Assembly: GCF_006496635.1 (NCBI RefSeq)
Contig: NZ_CP022958.1
Span: 1,488,001 to 1,552,000 of the forward strand
Direction: 5' to 3'
Source: Azoarcus sp. DD4
Lineage (GTDB): Bacteria; Pseudomonadota; Gammaproteobacteria; Burkholderiales; Rhodocyclaceae
Length of the DNA stretch: 64,000 nt
The translations under genes and the position numbers were made by a program. Below, in pieces: positions 54,816 through 64,000 of the stretch. Each line of letters opens with the position of its first letter. Position 1 is the first letter of the stretch. The notes beneath the pieces are model-generated. The model searched no databases. It was given only the letters and a program-made list of their open reading frames with translations, and was not told the origin of the DNA.

Positions 54816-57695
54816 ATGACGCCGCTGCACCTGCGCATCTTCGTGTCCTCGCCGGGCGATGTCGCGCGCGAGCGCGAGCTGCTGGCCGATCTGCTGGCGC
54901 GTCTGCCGCGCGATCCCTTGCTGGCCGACCGGGTGACGCTGAGCGTGGTCGCCTGGGACGACCCCGAGGCGCCGGCGCCCATGGTGGCGGGCGAGACGCC
55001 GCAGTCGGCGATCAACCGCTACAAGGGCCTGCCTGCCGATTGCGACCTGACGGTGGTGATCTTGCGCGGGCGCATCGGCACGCCGCTCGCCGCCGACATC
55101 CGCCGCGCCGACGGCAGCTGCTACGAGTCCGGCACGGTGTGGGAATTCGAGAATGCGCTGGCGGGCCGGCAGCTGCATCCCGAGCACGAGGTGCTGGTGT
55201 ATCGCTGCACGCGTGACCCCGAGGTCAGCCTGCGCGACCCCAAGTTCGACGAGAAGCGCGCCCAGCTTGCCGCACTCGACACTTTCTGCGAGCGGGTGAA
55301 GAAGAACGCCGACGGCAGCTACTGCGGCGGCATCAACAAGTACGACACGCCGGAAGCCTTCGTCGATGCCTTCCGCAAGCATTTCAATGCCTACCTGCGC
55401 GGGCGCCTGCCGGAGATGCCGGCCGCGCCGCCGCCGGCCAAGCCCTGGCTGGTGCGCGAGGCCCTGCGCAGCCATCGCATCGTCGGCCGCGACAAGCTGG
55501 TCGACGAGGTCTGGCGGCGGGTCTGTGCCGGCCGCAACACCAGCCTGCTGTTTCTGCCGGGGGTGGGCAAGACCACGGTGGCGCAGGAGCTGGTGCGCGA
55601 CAGGGACAAGGTGCTGGCCGCGTTCGACGGCGTGCTGTGGGCCAACCTCGGCCGTCAGCACGTGGACAACGAGGAGCTGCGGCGCTGGGCCGAGGCGCTG
55701 GGCATTTCATCCGAGCGGATGAACAGCCTGGACCGGCCGGAACTGTGGACCCAGGCACTGCGCGAAGCGATCGGCGAGCGCCGCCTGCTGGTGGTGCTGG
55801 ATGATGTCTGGCGTACCGAGGACGCGCAGCGCTTCATGGCGCTGGGGCCGCACTGCGTGTTCGTCTCGACCACGCGCTCCAAGGCGGTGGCGATCGAGCT
55901 GGGCGACAGGGAGGTCGTCGCCGAGCTGCCGCGTTCGCAGGGCTTTCGCCTGCTGCGCGAAATCGCACCCGAGGCGGTGCGCTTCGATCCCTTCGGTGCC
56001 AAGGCGCTGGTGGGCGCGATGCAGGGTTTGCCGCTGGCGCTGGTGCTGGTCGGCAAGTTGTTGCGGCGGGCGGCGGCGGACGATCCACCCGACCCCGACC
56101 GCCTGCGCCGCGCCTACCACGATGCCGCCGAGGCGGGGCGCCGGCTGGATCTGTGTGGCGACGACCGCCGCTCGCTCGGCGACGTGATAGAGCTGTCCTT
56201 TGCCGCACTGCATACCGATGCGGCGCGCGACGCGGCGATCGCGCTGTCCATCTTCCGGCCCAAGCCCAACGGCTTCTGCAAGGACATCGCGCTGGCGGTG
56301 TGTGACGCCGATGAGGACATGCTGTGGGACATCAGCGACATGGGCCTCATCGGCCACTACCTGCGCGGCAACAGCAGCGAATACACCATGCATCGCATCG
56401 TCGCCGAGTACGCCCGCACCCGCCTGCCGCTGACGGCCTCGCAGGCGCTGCACCGCAAGGCGCTCGCCTTCTACGCCGACAAGCTGCGCGGCACGCTGGA
56501 GAGCGATCCCGAGGCCTATCTCGGCTGGTACCGCTACGAGCAGGCCGAGTGGCAGGAAACCAAGGACGCCTGCCTCTATCACATGGCGCACGCCGGTGAC
56601 ACCGCGGCCGGGGTGCTCGCCTTCCTGCGGGTCTTCTTCGATGCCTTCTGGTGGTGGGGCTATTACCAGCGCTTTCCCTTCTGCGAGCGCCTGATTGCCG
56701 AGTGGCGCCAACGCGAGCTGGAGCCCCGCGCCCGCGAGATCCTGAACGAGGTGGCGCGCTTCCAGGATGCCTATCCGGCCGGCCCGGACAAGCGTGCGGC
56801 GGCGGGCGACTGGGCGCGGGTGGAGAAGGCGCTGCTCACCATCCGCGACCGCCTCGGCCTAGTCGGCGAAATCCGCCGCATCGAGGGCGAGGATGCGCGC
56901 CGGGTGCGCGCCTTCATCGATTTCTTCCTTGCCGAGGCCTGGGCCTACGGCCGCGGCGATCGCGATGAAGCCCTGCGCCACTACGAGGCAGCACGCACGC
57001 TCCTGGTTGCCGACGGCATGGCCTGGATCGCGGCGTGGATCGCCTTCTACGTGGCGCAATACCTGTTCGAACTCGGCGACCTGACTGCGGCGCGGGAGCA
57101 GGCGCAGCAATCGCTGGCGGAGGGCAGCGCCGAGTTCGGCGAGGCTGCACCGCTCGAACAGCGCGATTCCGAACTGCTAGCCAACGATTACCGCCTGCTC
57201 GGCGATCTGGCCCTGGCCGCCGGCGACAGCGAGACAGCCGCGCGGGCCTATTGCCGGGCGGCGCTCTATGCCTACATCTTCCAGGCCATACCGGAGCCGG
57301 CGGATTCCTACACCATGGCGTTTTACCGCGAGATCACCGGCCGCGTCGCCGGGCAGCTCGCCGCGCTGCTGGCCACGGACCCGGCGCGCGGCCGCGCGTT
57401 TGCCCGCATGCTGGCGGATTTCGGGGCGCCGTGCCGCGGCAGCCCGGGCGGTCCGGACGACACAGCGGCGCTGGATGCGGCACTGGAGAGCGGCGTGCCG
57501 GCACGACTCGCCGCAGCATTGTTTCCAGCGGGCCTCGACGAAGCGGACATCGTGCCCGCCGCAGCGGCGTATGGCGAGAAGGTGCTGGCCGTACTGCCCG
57601 CCTATGAGGAAGCAACCTGGGGATCGGGCTGGCTTGCGGCCGCGAGGGCCGGACGTACTGCAGATGCCGCGGGCGCAGGCGTATCGCCGACATGA
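54816..57695 (+). CDS. DUF4062 / NB-ARC / TPR STAND NTPase
   Basis: 959 residues. An N-terminal DUF4062 (TIR-like effector region, LRIFVSSPGDVARERELLAD; TVVILRGRIGTPL; GSCYESGTVWEFENAL) spans about 1-195. The NB-ARC ATPase (about 215-480) has FLPGVGKTT (Walker A, 246-254), RLLVVLDD (Walker B, 323-330), STTRS with sensor arginine 354 and GLPLAL (404-409). From about 520 to the end are helical repeats likely TPR-type (for example GDLTAAREQAQQSLAEGSAE). The first Walker A glycine is replaced. This is the layout of bacterial NLR-like proteins, several of which act in phage defence; no experimental relative is claimed. ATG at 54816 preferred over a GTG at 54810. Confidence 0.85.
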   Translation: MTPLHLRIFVSSPGDVARERELLADLLARLPRDPLLADRVTLSVVAWDDPEAPAPMVAGETPQSAINRYKGLPADCDLTVVILRGRIGTPLAADIRRADGSCYESGTVWEFENALAGRQLHPEHEVLVYRCTRDPEVSLRDPKFDEKRAQLAALDTFCERVKKNADGSYCGGINKYDTPEAFVDAFRKHFNAYLRGRLPEMPAAPPPAKPWLVREALRSHRIVGRDKLVDEVWRRVCAGRNTSLLFLPGVGKTTVAQELVRDRDKVLAAFDGVLWANLGRQHVDNEELRRWAEALGISSERMNSLDRPELWTQALREAIGERRLLVVLDDVWRTEDAQRFMALGPHCVFVSTTRSKAVAIELGDREVVAELPRSQGFRLLREIAPEAVRFDPFGAKALVGAMQGLPLALVLVGKLLRRAAADDPPDPDRLRRAYHDAAEAGRRLDLCGDDRRSLGDVIELSFAALHTDAARDAAIALSIFRPKPNGFCKDIALAVCDADEDMLWDISDMGLIGHYLRGNSSEYTMHRIVAEYARTRLPLTASQALHRKALAFYADKLRGTLESDPEAYLGWYRYEQAEWQETKDACLYHMAHAGDTAAGVLAFLRVFFDAFWWWGYYQRFPFCERLIAEWRQRELEPRAREILNEVARFQDAYPAGPDKRAAAGDWARVEKALLTIRDRLGLVGEIRRIEGEDARRVRAFIDFFLAEAWAYGRGDRDEALRHYEAARTLLVADGMAWIAAWIAFYVAQYLFELGDLTAAREQAQQSLAEGSAEFGEAAPLEQRDSELLANDYRLLGDLALAAGDSETAARAYCRAALYAYIFQAIPEPADSYTMAFYREITGRVAGQLAALLATDPARGRAFARMLADFGAPCRGSPGGPDDTAALDAALESGVPARLAAALFPAGLDEADIVPAAAAYGEKVLAVLPAYEEATWGSGWLAAARAGRTADAAGAGVSPT

Positions 57696-57737
57696 AACGT
57701 CGGCCGATATGCCCCTGCAGCGGGGAACGGCGGCGCG

Positions 57738-57914
57738 TCAATGCGGCGCCGGCTGCAGGTCCGAGCGGGTGAGAACCCGGCAGGCAACGGCAAAGGGCAC
57801 GCCGAGCTGGTCCATGCGGCGGCCGGCGTCGTTGATGCTGAGCCGGCCGGTTTTCACGGCGTGGAGCAGCAGATCGATCCGTGCACGGAGTAAGGGGTTG
57901 GTCCGGCGATCCAT
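57738..57914 (-). CDS. 58-residue protein of unknown function
   Basis: An open frame of 58 codons on the minus strand with an AGGGA ribosome site six to seven bases before the ATG at 57914 and an A/T-rich patch just upstream (57929-57960) suited to a promoter. The product begins MDRRTNPLLRARIDLLLHAV and contains a Leu-rich helix and the segment INDAGRRMDQLGVPFAV. No family is recognised. It is convergent with the STAND gene and could be an accessory or unrelated gene. Composition is less biased than in most chance frames of this G+C-rich DNA. Confidence 0.6.
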   Translation of the reverse strand: MDRRTNPLLRARIDLLLHAVKTGRLSINDAGRRMDQLGVPFAVACRVLTRSDLQPAPH

Positions 57915-58019
57915 GACGCGTCCCTGTTGAAATATGTTTATTGAATTATCGCTAGCTTAGTCCATGGTCATCGTCGTGGCTAGTTCCATGTGCGCTGCGG
58001 GCTGCTTGGTGGATCCGGT

Positions 58020-58838
58020 TCAGCCCCGGCCGGCGGCAGTGCGATAGGCATTGCGTACCAGCCCGGTCCCGTAGCGCCGCTCCAGCCGGCGGATGGTGAA
58101 GTGCGCCTCGCTGACCGCCTGGAAGTGCGTCATGAACAGCAGGTTGACCGCCACGCCGGCGCCGACGCCGACGCCGGGAACGAGCATGCCGGCGGCCTTC
58201 TGCGTGAGCTGTACCTTGTAGCGTGCGGCGACCATGGAGAGCAGGCGCGCGATCGCCGGCGCGCCCTGCTGGCCGAGACCGCTCAGGCCCTGGCTGGCGA
58301 CATGGCGCGAGGCGTCGCTGACCGCGCTGGCGAGCGCGGCGCGGACCGCGTAGTAGCCGGTTTCGATGCCGTCGTCGGCGCTGCCCGGTCCGCCGAGTGC
58401 GAACACTTCGAGCGCGGCCATGCGGGTGGCGGGGGCGTTGATGTCCTCGCCGTGTGCCCGCGCGACATCGAGGATGGCGCGCATGATCAGGATGGTGGAC
58501 AACGGGATCTCGACCGTCAGCCCTGGAAGCCCGAAAGCGCCACCGGCGCCGCCGCTGACCGAGCCGAGCAGTTTGTGCAGGCGCGGCGAGGCGGTGCGCG
58601 GCCCGGCATCGGCATCGAGCGTGCGGGCGGCGACCGCGATGGCGCGGCCGAGGGCGTCCTGCGCGATGCCGCCCAGCCTGCGGCGCCAGCTCGCCGGCAG
58701 CCGCGCCATGCCCTTCTCGATGGGACGGCCGACGGCGTCGCTCAGTCGCATCGCCAGGCCGGGCGACTCCAGCGTGCTGCGGGCGGCGGCGAGGGCGGCG
58801 AGATCGGACGGGGACAGCGCGGGCGGGGACTGCGGCAT
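58020..58838 (-). CDS. EcsC family protein
   Basis: 272 residues of the EcsC family. Recognisable parts are RLGGIAQDALGRAIAVAART, LTVEIPLSTILIMRAILDVARAHGED and a C-terminal helical region with VPGVGVGAGVAVNLLFMTHF. In Bacillus EcsC is linked to the Ecs ABC transporter; in proteobacteria its role is unknown. The sequence has one or two possible membrane helices. Two neighbours on the same strand (amidotransferase, 77 bp upstream) give no functional clue. Confidence 0.85.
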   Translation of the reverse strand: MPQSPPALSPSDLAALAAARSTLESPGLAMRLSDAVGRPIEKGMARLPASWRRRLGGIAQDALGRAIAVAARTLDADAGPRTASPRLHKLLGSVSGGAGGAFGLPGLTVEIPLSTILIMRAILDVARAHGEDINAPATRMAALEVFALGGPGSADDGIETGYYAVRAALASAVSDASRHVASQGLSGLGQQGAPAIARLLSMVAARYKVQLTQKAAGMLVPGVGVGAGVAVNLLFMTHFQAVSEAHFTIRRLERRYGTGLVRNAYRTAAGRG

Positions 58839-58915
58839 CGGGCGTTCTTCCAGGGCGTGAGCGACATTCGAGTGGCCCCGGGCGCCTTCGGTTCAGCGTT
58901 GCCTGCCGTGGGCGA

Positions 58916-59638
58916 TCAGCGCGCCAGTGTGCGACTCCAGCGCCGGTAGAGCCGGGTCATCAGCACATGCATCGCTGCACTGCGGCCAGCCGCATCGGTG
59001 GCGGTATCTTCCAGTGTGCCGACCGCCGGATTGCCTGCCTCGCGTTCGCGCACCAGCTCGTGGCCGTTGCGGGCGAGCGAGCGGTCTATGAGTTCGGGCG
59101 TCATCTCGAGGTGGAACTGCATGCCGAGATGGCGGCCGGCGACCACGTAGGCCTGGTTGGCGCAATGCCGGCTGCTGGCGATGCGCACCGCTGCGGCCGG
59201 AATGTCGAAGGTGTCGCCGTGCCACTGGAATACCGTGTGCTCGGTGCCGCCAGGCGTGCCGAACCACTCGGCCGCGTCGGCGTGCTCGTCGATGCGTATC
59301 GTCTGCCAGCCGATCTCCTTGCGCGCGTTGCGGCGGATCTGCGCGCCGAAGGCGTGTGCCAGCAACTGGCTGCCGAGGCAGTGGCCGGCCACCGGCAGGC
59401 CGCGCGCGTCGGCATCGTGGATCAGGCGGATCTCGTCCAGCATCCAAGGCAGGCGGTCGTTCACGCCCATGTAGCCGCCCATCAGCACCAGGCCGCTGTA
59501 GGGTTCGGCGGAGGCGGGGATGGGTGCGCCGTCGACAATGGGTACGATCTCCCAGGGGATGTCCAGGCTGTCGAGTACGGGGAGGACGGCGCCGGGGGCG
59601 CCGACTTCGGTGTGTTGGAGGATGGCGACCGGTTTCAT
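58916..59638 (-). CDS. Class I glutamine amidotransferase (GMP-synthase-like)
   Basis: 240 residues with the GATase1 triad: nucleophile cysteine in VAGHCLGSQLLAHAFG near residue 88, and histidine and glutamate in GMQFHLEMTPE. This family includes gamma-glutamyl-polyamine hydrolase-like and GMP-synthase-like proteins of unclear substrate. It sits 45 bp after livF on the same strand, perhaps as the last gene of the transport operon. Confidence 0.87.
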   Translation of the reverse strand: MKPVAILQHTEVGAPGAVLPVLDSLDIPWEIVPIVDGAPIPASAEPYSGLVLMGGYMGVNDRLPWMLDEIRLIHDADARGLPVAGHCLGSQLLAHAFGAQIRRNARKEIGWQTIRIDEHADAAEWFGTPGGTEHTVFQWHGDTFDIPAAAVRIASSRHCANQAYVVAGRHLGMQFHLEMTPELIDRSLARNGHELVREREAGNPAVGTLEDTATDAAGRSAAMHVLMTRLYRRWSRTLAR

Positions 59639-59683
59639 GTCGGGGGCTTGGTGGGGCGGCCCGTCGTTGCGGGCCGCTGGGTG

Positions 59684-60464
59684 TCAGGCCGGCTGGAGGG
59701 CCGGGAAGGCGCCGTCTTCGGGCGGGGTGGGGGCGACGGCGGGTGTGGCGACCGTTGCCGGGCGGCGCGATTGGCCGACGCCGAGCAGGCTGTCGAGCAG
59801 CGCGCCGTCGCCGGCGAGTTCTGCGCTCGGCCCGGCGTGCACCACGGTACCGCGTTCGAGCACGATGGCGTGGTGGGTCATCGACAGCGTCAGCACCGGA
59901 TGCTGTTCCACCACCACCGAGGCCAGGCCCTCGCTTTCGCACAGCAGCTTGATGACCAGCGCCAGCTCCTCGACGATGATGGGCGCGAGGCCTTCCATCG
60001 GCTCGTCGAGCAGCAGCAGCCTGGGGTTGGTCATCAGCGCGCGGCCGATCGCCAGCATCTGCTGCTCCCCGCCCGATAGCTGGTTGCCGTAGTTGGCGCG
60101 GCGCTCCTGCAGGCGCGGAAAGAGTTCGTACACCCGTTTCAGGTTCCACGGCCCGCGGGTGGCGATCACGGTGAGGTTTTCCTCCACGGTGAGCGAGGGG
60201 AAAACCTCGCGTTCCTGCGGCACCCAGCCCAGCCCGGCGCGCACCCGGCGGTGCGAGGGCTCGCGCGTGATGTCGCGCCCCTGCCAGCGGATGCTGCCGC
60301 TCTTCACCCGGGTATTGCCCATCAGGGTCTCGAGCAGCGTGGATTTGCCGACGCCGTTGCGGCCGAGGATGGCGAGGCTCTTGCCCGCTTCGAGCGCGAA
60401 GCTCATGCGGTCGAGTACCACCGCGTCGCCGTAGCCGGCGGTGACCTGGTCGAAGGCGAGCAGT

Positions 60465-60472
<8 letters not shown>
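59684..60472 (-). CDS. livF: Branched-chain-type ABC transporter ATPase LivF
   Basis: 262-residue ATPase with Walker A LGRNGVGKSTLLETLMG, the signature QLSGGEQQMLAIGRALM, Walker B RLLLLDEPMEGLAP, and H-loop VEQHPVLTLS. LivF-type proteins are about 235 residues; here about 30 C-terminal Ala/Pro-rich residues are added. ATG at 60472 follows AGGAGA and overlaps the livG end by eight bases. Confidence 0.93.
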
Positions 60473-61234
<762 letters not shown>

Positions 61235-61235
<1 letters not shown>

Positions 61236-62194
61236 CAGGCTCTCCTCACGGTGACGAGACGCGACAGCATGCCCATGATGCCGCCGCGGCCCAGCATGAC
61301 TGCCGCGATCAGGAAGATGCCGAGCCAGAACATCCAGTACTGCGGATTCATGTCGGCGAACCAGTCGTGCACCAGCATGTAGACAATGGCGCCGATCATG
61401 CCGCCGTAGAGTCGGCCGGTGCCGCCCAGCACGAGGATGATGAGGATCTCGGCGGAACGGTTGAAGCTGAGCGATTCGATGCCGACGAACTGCGAGGTCT
61501 GCGCCAGCAGCGCGCCCGCCACCCCGGCGATGGCCGCGGAGAAGGCGTAGGCCATGCGCAGCCGCGCCTCGACCGGCGAGCCAATCGCCTGCATGCGCTT
61601 GCGGCTGTCGTGAATGCCGCGCAGCGCCAGGCCGAAGGGCGAGCGCACGATCAGCCGTGCCAGCAGGAAGGCCACCAGCACCATGGCGAAGCTGTAGATG
61701 AAGGCGGTCCTGCCCCACAGGTCGAATTCGAACACGCCCAATACCGGATCCATGGTGATGCCCTGCAGGCCGTCGGTGCCGCCGGTGATGCCGGACAGGC
61801 GGTTGGCCAGTTCGGCCAGCAGTACGCAGACGCCGATGGTGATCATCAGCCGGGTGAGGTCGGCGCCGCGCACCACAAGGTAGCTCAGGATGTAGCCGAG
61901 CGCGCCGCACACCAACAGCGCCAGCAACAGGCCGGAGAATGGCTCGCTCCAGCCGTGCCTGGCGAGCAGGCCGGCGGCGTAGGCGCCGCAGCCGAAGAAG
62001 GCCGCATGGCCGACGGTGAGGATGCCGGCATAGCCCAGCGCCATGTCGAGCGAGACCGCGAACAGGCCGAAGATCAGCACCTGGCTGAGCAGGGTGAGGT
62101 GGTCGGGCAGCAGGAAGTAGCTGCTCGCCAGCGCCGCCCAGAACAGGGCTTCGACCAGCGGCAGACGTCTGGAAGAGAGGGTGAGTAAGGTCAT
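61235..62194 (-). CDS. livM: Branched-chain-type ABC transporter permease LivM
   Basis: 319-residue membrane permease of about nine to ten helices with the LivM motif GHAAFFGCGAYAAGLLARHG and a GTDGLQGI loop. Its stop overlaps the livG start; its start overlaps or abuts the livH end, so this is one coupled operon. Substrate not decided by sequence. Confidence 0.92.
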
Positions 62195-62195
62195 C

Positions 62196-63053
62196 TCATA
62201 TCCCCTTGCGCGGAATCAGTCCGTTGGGCCGGACGAGCAGCGTGATCACCATGAACACGTAGATCAGGAAGGCGCCGAACTCGGGCAGGTAGTACTTGCC
62301 GGCCACGTCCACGATGCCGACCAGCAGCGCCGCGACGAAGGGGCCGGTGATGGTGCCGGCGCCGCCGACACAGACCACGATCAGGAAGAAGATCAGGTAT
62401 TTCAGCGGAAAGCTCGGCTCCAGTCCGAGCACGCCCAGGCTGAGCGCGCCGCCCAGGCCCGCCAGCCCGCAGCCGAGCGAGAAGGTGAGGAAGAACAGGC
62501 GCTGCACATGGATGCCGGTGCCGCGCGCTACGCGCTGGTTGTCCACCGCCGCCCGCACCATCGCGCCATAGCGCGTCTTGTTGAGGAGCAGCAGCATGCA
62601 GCCGAGCACTAGCAGGCCGCAGACCACCAGGAAGAGCCGGTAGCTGCCGACTTCCAGCCCCAGCAGCGAAACGCGGCCGGCCAGGCTTTCCGGCAGCGCG
62701 AAGGGCTGCATGGTCGGGCCGAAGAAGTAGGTGAAGACCGCGATGGCCACGAACACCAGGCCGATGGACAGCAGCACCTGGTCGAGCGGATGGGCGCGGT
62801 ACAGCCGGCGGTAGAGGCCGAATTCCAGTATCGCGCCGACCGCGGCGGCGGCCGCGAAGCTGATCGCCAGCGCCGGGAAGAAGCCGATGCCGAAGCGGTT
62901 CATCGCCACCGCCGCGGCATAGCCGCCGACCATGGCAAAGGCGCCGTGAGCCAGGTTGACGAAGCTCATCAGGCCCATCGTGATCGACAGACCGACCGCG
63001 ATGAGAAAAAGCAGCATGCCGTAGGCCACGCCGTCGAATATCACTATGCCCAT
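62196..63053 (-). CDS. livH: Branched-chain-type ABC transporter permease LivH
   Basis: 285-residue permease of about eight helices. N-terminus MGIVIFDGVAYGMLLFLIAV, then FVNLAHGAFAMVGGYAAAVA (LivH family motif) and a late LKYLIFFLIVVCVGGAGTIT. First permease after the binding-protein gene, 69 bp downstream of it. Confidence 0.92.
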   Translation of the reverse strand: MGIVIFDGVAYGMLLFLIAVGLSITMGLMSFVNLAHGAFAMVGGYAAAVAMNRFGIGFFPALAISFAAAAAVGAILEFGLYRRLYRAHPLDQVLLSIGLVFVAIAVFTYFFGPTMQPFALPESLAGRVSLLGLEVGSYRLFLVVCGLLVLGCMLLLLNKTRYGAMVRAAVDNQRVARGTGIHVQRLFFLTFSLGCGLAGLGGALSLGVLGLEPSFPLKYLIFFLIVVCVGGAGTITGPFVAALLVGIVDVAGKYYLPEFGAFLIYVFMVITLLVRPNGLIPRKGI

Positions 63054-63122
63054 TGGGTCTCCACGGATTCTCTGGAAGGGGAAGTCGGGAAGGCGGGCCC
63101 GCCGCAGCAGGCCCGCCGCGGC

Positions 63123-64000
63123 TTACTTGCCTTCCTTGGCCGGGTCCTTGACCTTGTCGAACTTGTCGAATTCGACGTTCACCAACTCGCCGCCGACCTG
63201 TTCGGTGCGGCGGATGTACACCGTCTGCACGATGTCCTTGGTGGTGGCGTCGATCTCGATCGGGCCGCGCGGGCTTTCCAGCGTCAGGCCCTTGAGCGCT
63301 TCCATCACCTTGTCGCCGGACACGTCGCCCTTGGTCTTCTGCAGCGCGCCGTCGATGGCGGCAAGGCCGTCGTAGGCGGTGATGGCGAAGTAGCTCGGGC
63401 GCATCTCCTTGCCGAAGGTGGCGTAGAAGTCCTTGACGAACTTCTGGTTCTTGTCCGACTTGTGGGCGTAGGAATAGTGGTGGCTGGTGATCAGGCCCTT
63501 GGCAACGTCGCCGGTGGCGGTGAGGTAGCTGTCGTCGGTGGCCTCGCCGGTGGCGAACAGCTTGATGCCGGCCTCTTCCATGCCGCGCTCCTTCCAGGCC
63601 TTGAGGAAGGCCGGCGGCATCACGCCGGAGGGGAAGAAGAAGAACACCGACTGCGGCTTGGCATCCTTGATGCGCTGCACGTAGGCGGAGAAGTCCGGGT
63701 TGTTCATCGGTGTGCGCACGCTGCCGACGACCTTGCCGCCGCCGGCGGTGAAGGCCTGCTCGAAGGCGGTGTGCGAATCGGTGCCGGAGGCGTAGTCGGC
63801 CACCACGACGTAGGTCTCCTTGATGCCGTTCTTCAGCATCCACTGCGCCATCGGCGCCGATACCTGCTGCACGGTGAAGGACACGCGGGCGATGTAGGGC
63901 GAGCTGGTGGTGATCGCCGAGGACGAGGCGTTCATCACCACGGTCGGGATCTTGGCCTGGGTGACGATGGGGGCGATGGCGTAGGCGTTGGGGCTGAAGT
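63123..64000 (-). CDS. ABC transporter substrate-binding protein, 5' end cut by window edge
   Basis: The last 292 or so residues of a type 1 periplasmic binding protein (Leu/Ile/Val or aromatic-acid class). The frame is open to the window edge; upstream residues FSPNAYAIAPIVTQAKIPT precede PTVVMNASSSAITTSSPYIA, so an apparent start near 63941 is internal. Visible marks are YVVVADYASGTDSHTAFEQA and FFFFPSGVMPPAFLKAWKER. It resembles binding proteins of aromatic or short-chain carboxylate uptake as much as amino acid ones. First gene of the liv operon as far as seen. Confidence 0.9.
   Translation of the reverse strand, partial: FSPNAYAIAPIVTQAKIPTVVMNASSSAITTSSPYIARVSFTVQQVSAPMAQWMLKNGIKETYVVVADYASGTDSHTAFEQAFTAGGGKVVGSVRTPMNNPDFSAYVQRIKDAKPQSVFFFFPSGVMPPAFLKAWKERGMEEAGIKLFATGEATDDSYLTATGDVAKGLITSHHYSYAHKSDKNQKFVKDFYATFGKEMRPSYFAITAYDGLAAIDGALQKTKGDVSGDKVMEALKGLTLESPRGPIEIDATTKDIVQTVYIRRTEQVGGELVNVEFDKFDKVKDPAKEGK

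Noticed and set aside
63123..63941. Binding protein starting at a GTG near 63941
   Set aside because: The frame stays open to the window edge with in-family residues upstream, so the gene is truncated by the window rather than starting there.

Overview
The window is GC-rich (about two thirds G+C by eye). It looks like one chromosomal segment of a betaproteobacterium, most plausibly of the Rhodocyclales (Azoarcus/Thauera/Aromatoleum type) or the Burkholderiales. The reasons are the family content (several Bug/TctC-type binding proteins, TctA/TctB, a Burkholderia-type porin, a PqqABCDE set, membrane-bound urate hydroxylase PuuD) and the codon use. Organism assignment is inference. No phage, integrase, insertion sequence or CRISPR array was seen.

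Layout. 1-3212: glyoxylate salvage operon on the minus strand (gcl, hyi, glxR; glxR runs off the window), then an intergenic palindromic repeat, an enolase paralogue, a LysR regulator and two small enzymes (AhpD-like, EthD-like). 7175-12996: assimilatory nitrite reduction (nirB, nirD, nirC and a PP2C-phosphatase/kinase fusion), preceded by paired NtrC-like boxes, a sigma-54 promoter match and a structured leader. 13106-28653: purine degradation. It contains a UreI/AmiS-type channel, a Tsx-like outer-membrane channel, an NCS2 purine permease, two near-identical allA-alc pairs flanking dctA/gntR/racemase, puuE, a BMP-type binding protein, uraD, puuD, uraH and a LysR regulator. 28667-31321: proline iminopeptidase and a hipBA module with palindromic operators. 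31599-34944: pqqABCDE, followed by tRNA-Thr(CGT) and a large hybrid kinase with GGDEF and EAL domains. 39006-54278: a tricarboxylate locus. It holds two TctC proteins, TctB, TctA, a TerC protein, UspA, a third TctC, a second UspA, TctE/TctD, an orphan binding protein, a two-gene ATP-citrate-lyase-like enzyme and a porin. 54459-59638: a small monooxygenase, a DUF4062/NB-ARC/TPR STAND protein, a 58-residue unknown, an EcsC protein and a class I amidotransferase. 59684-64000: a branched-chain-type ABC transporter (livF, livG, livM, livH and a partial binding protein).

How the parts fit. Urate is oxidised by PuuD, and UraH and UraD carry it to allantoin. PuuE (allantoinase), Alc and AllA then release urea and glyoxylate. 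Gcl, Hyi and GlxR convert glyoxylate to glycerate, and the enolase paralogue would fit below 2-phosphoglycerate, so much of a urate-to-central-metabolism route sits within about 28 kb. The nitrogen released, and the nitrite genes between the two halves, suggest a nitrogen-scavenging region. The second system of note is at 39-54 kb: tripartite tricarboxylate uptake with its TctDE sensor, placed beside a citrate-lyase-like enzyme whose large subunit is about 300 residues longer than usual and appears to carry two citrate-synthase-like domains.
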